From contig NZ_MECJ01000028.1 in assembly GCF_014596475.1 (NCBI RefSeq), forward strand, positions 124,001 to 188,000: a DNA stretch of 64,000 bases. The letters run 5' to 3'. The first letter of the stretch is position 1, and each line of letters opens with the position of its first letter. This DNA comes from Streptomyces sp. CBMA152. GTDB lineage: Bacteria; Actinomycetota; Actinomycetes; Streptomycetales; Streptomycetaceae. The position numbers and the translations under genes are program-made. The notes beneath the pieces are model-generated. The model was not told the DNA's origin, made no database searches, and saw nothing but the letters and a program-made list of their open reading frames with translations. Below are positions 59,945 through 64,000 of this stretch, piece after piece.

Positions 59945-60418
59945 GTGAAACTGCTTCCCATCAATGTGGGCCCCCTCAATCCCACCGTGCCCGACCTCCT
60001 CATCGGCCTGGTGCTGTTCGCGTTCTGCTTCTGGATGCTGGCGGGGGTGCTGCTGCCGCGCGTGAAGCAGGTGCAGGAGGAGCGCGAGGCCCTCACGGCG
60101 GGCCGCTCCGAGGAGGCCGAGGCCATCCTCGCGGAGGCCGCGGCGATCCGCGCCCAGTACGAGTCCGAACTCGCCGCCGCCCGCCACGACGCGGCCCGCA
60201 TCCGCCAGCAGGCCCACGAGGAAGGCACGGCGGCAATAGTGTCCGCGCGCGCCGAGGCCATCCGCGAACGCGACGAGATCGTGGCCGCAGGCACCGCGAC
60301 CATCGCCACGGCCCGCGCATCGGCCGAATCCGAACTGCGCCCGTACGTCGACGTCATGGCCCTGGAACTGGCGGGCCGAATCCTCGGCGAGCCGGTCACG
60401 GCTCCGGCCGGCCGCTGA
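59945..60418 (+). CDS. Orphan F-type ATP synthase b-subunit-like protein
   Basis: 157 residues from GTG 59945 (MKLLPINVGPLNPTVPDLL), eight bases after GAGAGAAGG; GTG 59936 would add three. One N-terminal helix (LLIGLVLFAFCFWMLAGVLL) is followed by a long charged helix with AtpF-like spacing (VQEEREALTAGRSEEAEAIL ... AARHDAARIRQQAHEEG ... VSARAEAIRERDEIVAAG), and a short end. The rest of the atp operon is not here. It may be a second stator-like protein or have an unrelated membrane-anchoring role. A strong terminator follows. Confidence 0.8.
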   Translation: MKLLPINVGPLNPTVPDLLIGLVLFAFCFWMLAGVLLPRVKQVQEEREALTAGRSEEAEAILAEAAAIRAQYESELAAARHDAARIRQQAHEEGTAAIVSARAEAIRERDEIVAAGTATIATARASAESELRPYVDVMALELAGRILGEPVTAPAGR

Positions 60419-60432
60419 TTTCCTGTTACGAC

Positions 60433-60469
60433 AACGGGGTCGGCCTGAATCCCTCAGGCCGACCCCGTT
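60433..60469. terminator. Bidirectional terminator between the AtpF-like gene and ychF
   Basis: Perfect 16-base-pair stem, 60433-60448 with 60454-60469, 5-base loop, followed by a short T run on the plus strand. It ends both convergent genes. Confidence 0.9.
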
Positions 60470-60482
60470 TTGGCGTGCGCGA

Positions 60483-61571
<1,089 letters not shown>

Positions 61572-61832
61572 GTTGGCGACTTCCCGGTACGAGGGTGGTG
61601 GTCCGTCCGCCCCCGGGCCGGGGGCCGACGCCCCCGCGAATGGGGGCCGACTCACCAGTTTACGGGCGCGCCGTGCCGTCAGCGACGGCCCTCACCGCGT
61701 CCGCGTCCGGGCGGCACCCGGGGCTCCCATTACCGCCCCCAGGGGCGGTTTCACGTCGAACGCAACGCCAACCTCACCCAAAGGGCGTGTCCCACGGGTG
61801 GTTACTCCCCCCTGTCGACCTACGTTGGTCCG

Positions 61833-62429
61833 GTGGAGCACTACAGGACGCAGACCCCGCAGCCCGGACAGCGAGCCCGCACGGCCGGTGGGCCGTCGGG
61901 ACGTACGCCCGGAGGCGCGCCCGGACGTACGCCCCGGCGCGCACCGCTGGGGCCGCAGGCCGCCGGGGAGGCGGCCGCCGTGTACCGGGTGGCGGCCCGG
62001 CCCGCCCCGCCGTTCGTGCTCGCCCTGCGCCGGCTCCCCCAGCCCCGGCTCACCAGCCTCGGCGGCGGGCTCTTCGCCGCTGCTGTCATGTTCCTGGTCG
62101 GCTGTCTGGACTGGCTGATCTTCGACGGCTCGGCGGCCGTGTACGGCGTGCTGTTCCTGCCGGTCAGCGCCGTCACCGCGCTCTGGGTGCGCCCCGCCGA
62201 CCTGGTCAGCGCGCCCATCAGCGTCCCGATCGCCTTCGCCTTCGGCATCGTCCCCATCGCGGACGGCGCCGGGGGCCTCGGCGGCCAGGCCATGGCCGTC
62301 GTCACCGCCCTCGCTCTGCACGCCGGCTGGCTTTACGGCGGCACGCTGGTAGCGGGTGTGATCGCGAGCGTACGGAAGCTACGGCTGATGGGGCGGCGCC
62401 GGCCGCGGCCCACCGCGCCCCGGCGGTAG
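61833..62429 (+). CDS. DUF6542-like membrane protein
   Basis: 198 residues from GTG 61833 (EHYRTQTPQPGQRART). The first 70 residues are basic, Gly/Pro/Arg-rich and probably disordered in the cytoplasm. Four hydrophobic segments follow (GGLFAAAVMFLVGCLDWLIF, VLFLPVSAVTALW, PISVPIAFAFGIVPIA, AMAVVTALALHAGWLY), then a basic tail (KLRLMGRRRPRPTAP). The function is unknown. It is divergent from ychF across 261 bases and convergent with ppgK. Confidence 0.78.
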   Translation: MEHYRTQTPQPGQRARTAGGPSGRTPGGAPGRTPRRAPLGPQAAGEAAAVYRVAARPAPPFVLALRRLPQPRLTSLGGGLFAAAVMFLVGCLDWLIFDGSAAVYGVLFLPVSAVTALWVRPADLVSAPISVPIAFAFGIVPIADGAGGLGGQAMAVVTALALHAGWLYGGTLVAGVIASVRKLRLMGRRRPRPTAPRR

Positions 62430-62467
62430 GCCCCAGGAGCGACCTCGGTCGGCGGGCCCCGGGCGGT

Positions 62468-62493
62468 GGCCGGGCATCACGCGATGCCCGGCC
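62468..62493. terminator. Bidirectional terminator between the DUF6542-like gene and ppgK
   Basis: Stem GGCCGGGCATC (62468-62478) with 62483-62493, 11 perfect pairs, loop ACGC. Confidence 0.8.
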
Positions 62494-62501
62494 GCGCCGA
62501 C

Positions 62502-63242
62502 CTACCGCCGCCCCGCCGTCATCGCCGCCCCCACGATCCCCGCGTTGTTCTGCAGTTCCGCCGGGACCATCTCCGCGCGGATGCCCTCGATCAGGGGCAG
62601 GAACTTCTCGGCCTTGCGGCTCACGCCGCCGCCGATGATGAAGAGCTCCGGGGAGAAGAGCATCTCGACGTGGGCCAGGTACTTCTGGACGCGGTGGGCC
62701 CAGTGGGGCCAGGTCAGGTCCTCGTCCTCCTTGGCCTTGGTCGACGCGCGCTTCTCCGCGTCGTGGCCGTGCAGTTCGAGATGGCCGAGCTCGGTGTTGG
62801 GGACCAGGCGGCCGTCGACGAAGAGCGCGCTGCCGATGCCCGTGCCGAACGTCAGCAGGATCACTGTGCCCTTGCGGCCCCGGCCCGCGCCGAAGTTCAT
62901 CTCGGCCACGCCCGCCGCGTCCGCGTCGTTCATGACGGTCACCGGCAGGCCGCCCAGGCGGGCGCCGAGCAGCCGTGCCCCGTCCACGCCTATCCACGCG
63001 GCGTCCACGTTGGCCGCCGTCCGGATCGTATTGCCCGTGACGACACCCGGGAACGTGATGCCGATCGGGCCCGACCAGCCGAAATGGCTGACGACCTCCG
63101 CGACCTTGCCCGCCACGCCCTCCGGCGTCGCGGGCTGCGGGGTCAGGACCTTGTACCGCTCCTGGGCCAGGTCTCCGCGCTCCAGGTCCACGGGAGCGCC
63201 CTTGATCCCGGACCCGCCGATGTCCACTCCGAACACGTTCAT
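62502..63242 (-). CDS. ppgK: Polyphosphate glucokinase (ROK family)
   Basis: 246 residues from ATG 63242. MNVFGVDIGGSGIKGAPVDL is the phosphate-1 loop of the actinobacterial enzyme; GITFPGVV and VMNDADAAG hold the sugar-binding and catalytic Asp (NDAD), and TFGTGIGSALFVDG the second phosphate loop; ELGHLELHGHDAE supplies the glucose-binding Glu and His. It phosphorylates glucose with polyphosphate or ATP and is the main glucose kinase of many actinobacteria besides GlkA. Family length is 245-265. Reads in the same direction as ispH, 77 bases downstream. Confidence 0.94.
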   Translation of the reverse strand: MNVFGVDIGGSGIKGAPVDLERGDLAQERYKVLTPQPATPEGVAGKVAEVVSHFGWSGPIGITFPGVVTGNTIRTAANVDAAWIGVDGARLLGARLGGLPVTVMNDADAAGVAEMNFGAGRGRKGTVILLTFGTGIGSALFVDGRLVPNTELGHLELHGHDAEKRASTKAKEDEDLTWPHWAHRVQKYLAHVEMLFSPELFIIGGGVSRKAEKFLPLIEGIRAEMVPAELQNNAGIVGAAMTAGRR

Positions 63243-63319
63243 GGACACCACGTTACGGGTGGGCACTGACAGTCACCTGGAGAACGGCTCGCGCACCCCG
63301 TACGCGCACCGCCGGCCGC

Positions 63320-64000
63320 CTACTCCCCCGACAGCTCCGCCGCCTCCGCGCGCAGATCGCGGCGCAGCTCCTTCGGCAGCGAGAACGTGATCGACTCCTC
63401 CGCCGCCTTGACGATCTCGACGTCCTCGAAGCCTCGCTGGGCGAGCCATTCCAGTACGCCCTCGACCAGGACCTCGGGGACGGACGCGCCGGACGTCAGA
63501 CCGACCGTGCTCACGCCCTCCAGCCACGCCTCGTCGATCTCCTCGGCGAAGTCCACCAGGTGGGCGTCGCGCGCGCCCGCGCCGAGGGCGACCTCGACCA
63601 GGCGTACCGAGTTCGAGGAGTTCTTGGAGCCGACGACGATGACCAGGTCCGCGTCCGCGCCCATCTGCTTCACCGCCGTCTGGCGGTTCTGCGTGGCGTA
63701 GCAGATGTCGTCGCTCGGCGGCGAGATCAGCAGCGGGAACTTCTGCTTCAGCGCGTCGACCGTCTCCATGGTCTCGTCGACCGAGAGCGTCGTCTGGGAG
63801 AGCCAGACGACCTTCGACTCGTCGCGGACCTCGACGTTGGCGACGTCCTCGGGGCCGTCGACCAGCGTGATGTGGTCGGGGGCCTCGCCGGAGGTGCCGA
63901 TGACCTCCTCGTGGCCCTCGTGGCCGATCAGCAGGATGTCGTAGTCCTCGTTGGCGAACCGCACGGCCTCCTTGTGGACCTTGGTCACCAGGGGGCAGGT
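63320..64000 (-). CDS. ispH: 4-Hydroxy-3-methylbut-2-enyl diphosphate reductase (IspH), 3' part
   Basis: The window holds the last 226 codons; the start lies beyond base 64000. The frame reads ...TCPLVTKVHKEA at the edge, and its Cys is one of the [4Fe-4S] ligands. Further landmarks: HEGHEEVIGTSGEA, the second ligand Cys in DDICYATQNRQ, VVGSKNSSNSVRLVEVA, and the third ligand position replaced by SGASVPEVLV, as is usual for the family C-terminal motif (TSGASVP). IspH makes IPP and DMAPP, the last step of the MEP isoprenoid pathway. Complete proteins are about 310-340 residues. Confidence 0.94.
   Translation of the reverse strand, partial: TCPLVTKVHKEAVRFANEDYDILLIGHEGHEEVIGTSGEAPDHITLVDGPEDVANVEVRDESKVVWLSQTTLSVDETMETVDALKQKFPLLISPPSDDICYATQNRQTAVKQMGADADLVIVVGSKNSSNSVRLVEVALGAGARDAHLVDFAEEIDEAWLEGVSTVGLTSGASVPEVLVEGVLEWLAQRGFEDVEIVKAAEESITFSLPKELRRDLRAEAAELSGE

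Overview
The window is a stretch of Streptomyces chromosome core. The DNA is very GC-rich, third codon positions are almost all G or C, GTG and even TTG starts are common, and ribosome sites are of the GGAGG type. The gene set is actinobacterial: mshB (mycothiol), polyphosphate glucokinase, a bldK-type oligopeptide importer, an Sdh1-type succinate dehydrogenase, and many SpoIIE/RsbW, GntR and MarR regulators. I see no tRNA, rRNA, CRISPR array, insertion sequence or prophage. No locus tag or species can be fixed from the sequence alone.

Layout. 1-9.1 kb: two secreted proteins, dapC and fdxA (leftward), an acetyltransferase and a SirB1-like protein (rightward), then a leftward ABC exporter plus two-component operon (ATPase, permease, histidine kinase, response regulator) whose genes overlap by 4 bases or lie 9 bases apart. 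9.2-16.5 kb: a leftward group with a 706-residue peptidoglycan-binding-domain membrane protein, a DUF6113-like membrane protein and mshB; then a small membrane protein, an S9 peptidase and a polytopic membrane protein.

16.9-35.9 kb is the most striking part: three complete five-gene oligopeptide ABC importers side by side. The first (rightward) has the order permease, lipoprotein, permease, ATPase, ATPase, which is the order of bldKABCDE, the importer needed for aerial hyphae in S. coelicolor. The other two (leftward) have the order lipoprotein, permease, permease, ATPase, ATPase and are recent paralogues of each other, separated by one acetyltransferase gene. In all three a GC-rich stem-loop follows the lipoprotein gene, which probably sets a high ratio of binding protein to membrane parts.

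36-46.3 kb: typA; an orphan 820-residue LpqW-like binding lipoprotein with a large low-complexity insertion; a small protein gene plus sdhCAB of the mycobacterial Sdh1 type; a membrane-anchored GH18-like protein. 46.4-55.2 kb: an envelope and signalling block with a TPM-family relative that has lost its TPM domain next to pspA, a PAS-GAF-SpoIIE-ATPase phosphatase, an RsbW-like kinase, a NUDIX hydrolase, a 59-residue SPOR-domain protein, a GntR regulator and a DUF4190/septum-formation membrane protein. 55.3-64 kb: a threonine-synthase-like enzyme, a nitrilase-family amidase, a MarR regulator divergent from a secreted SMP-30-like beta-propeller with a palindrome inside the promoter, a Uma2 nuclease-like protein, an orphan AtpF-like protein, ychF, a DUF6542-like membrane protein, ppgK, and the 3' part of ispH cut by the window end.

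Most gene ends carry clear GC-rich hairpins. Several copies of the short GC-rich intergenic repeat typical of Streptomyces occur between convergent genes.
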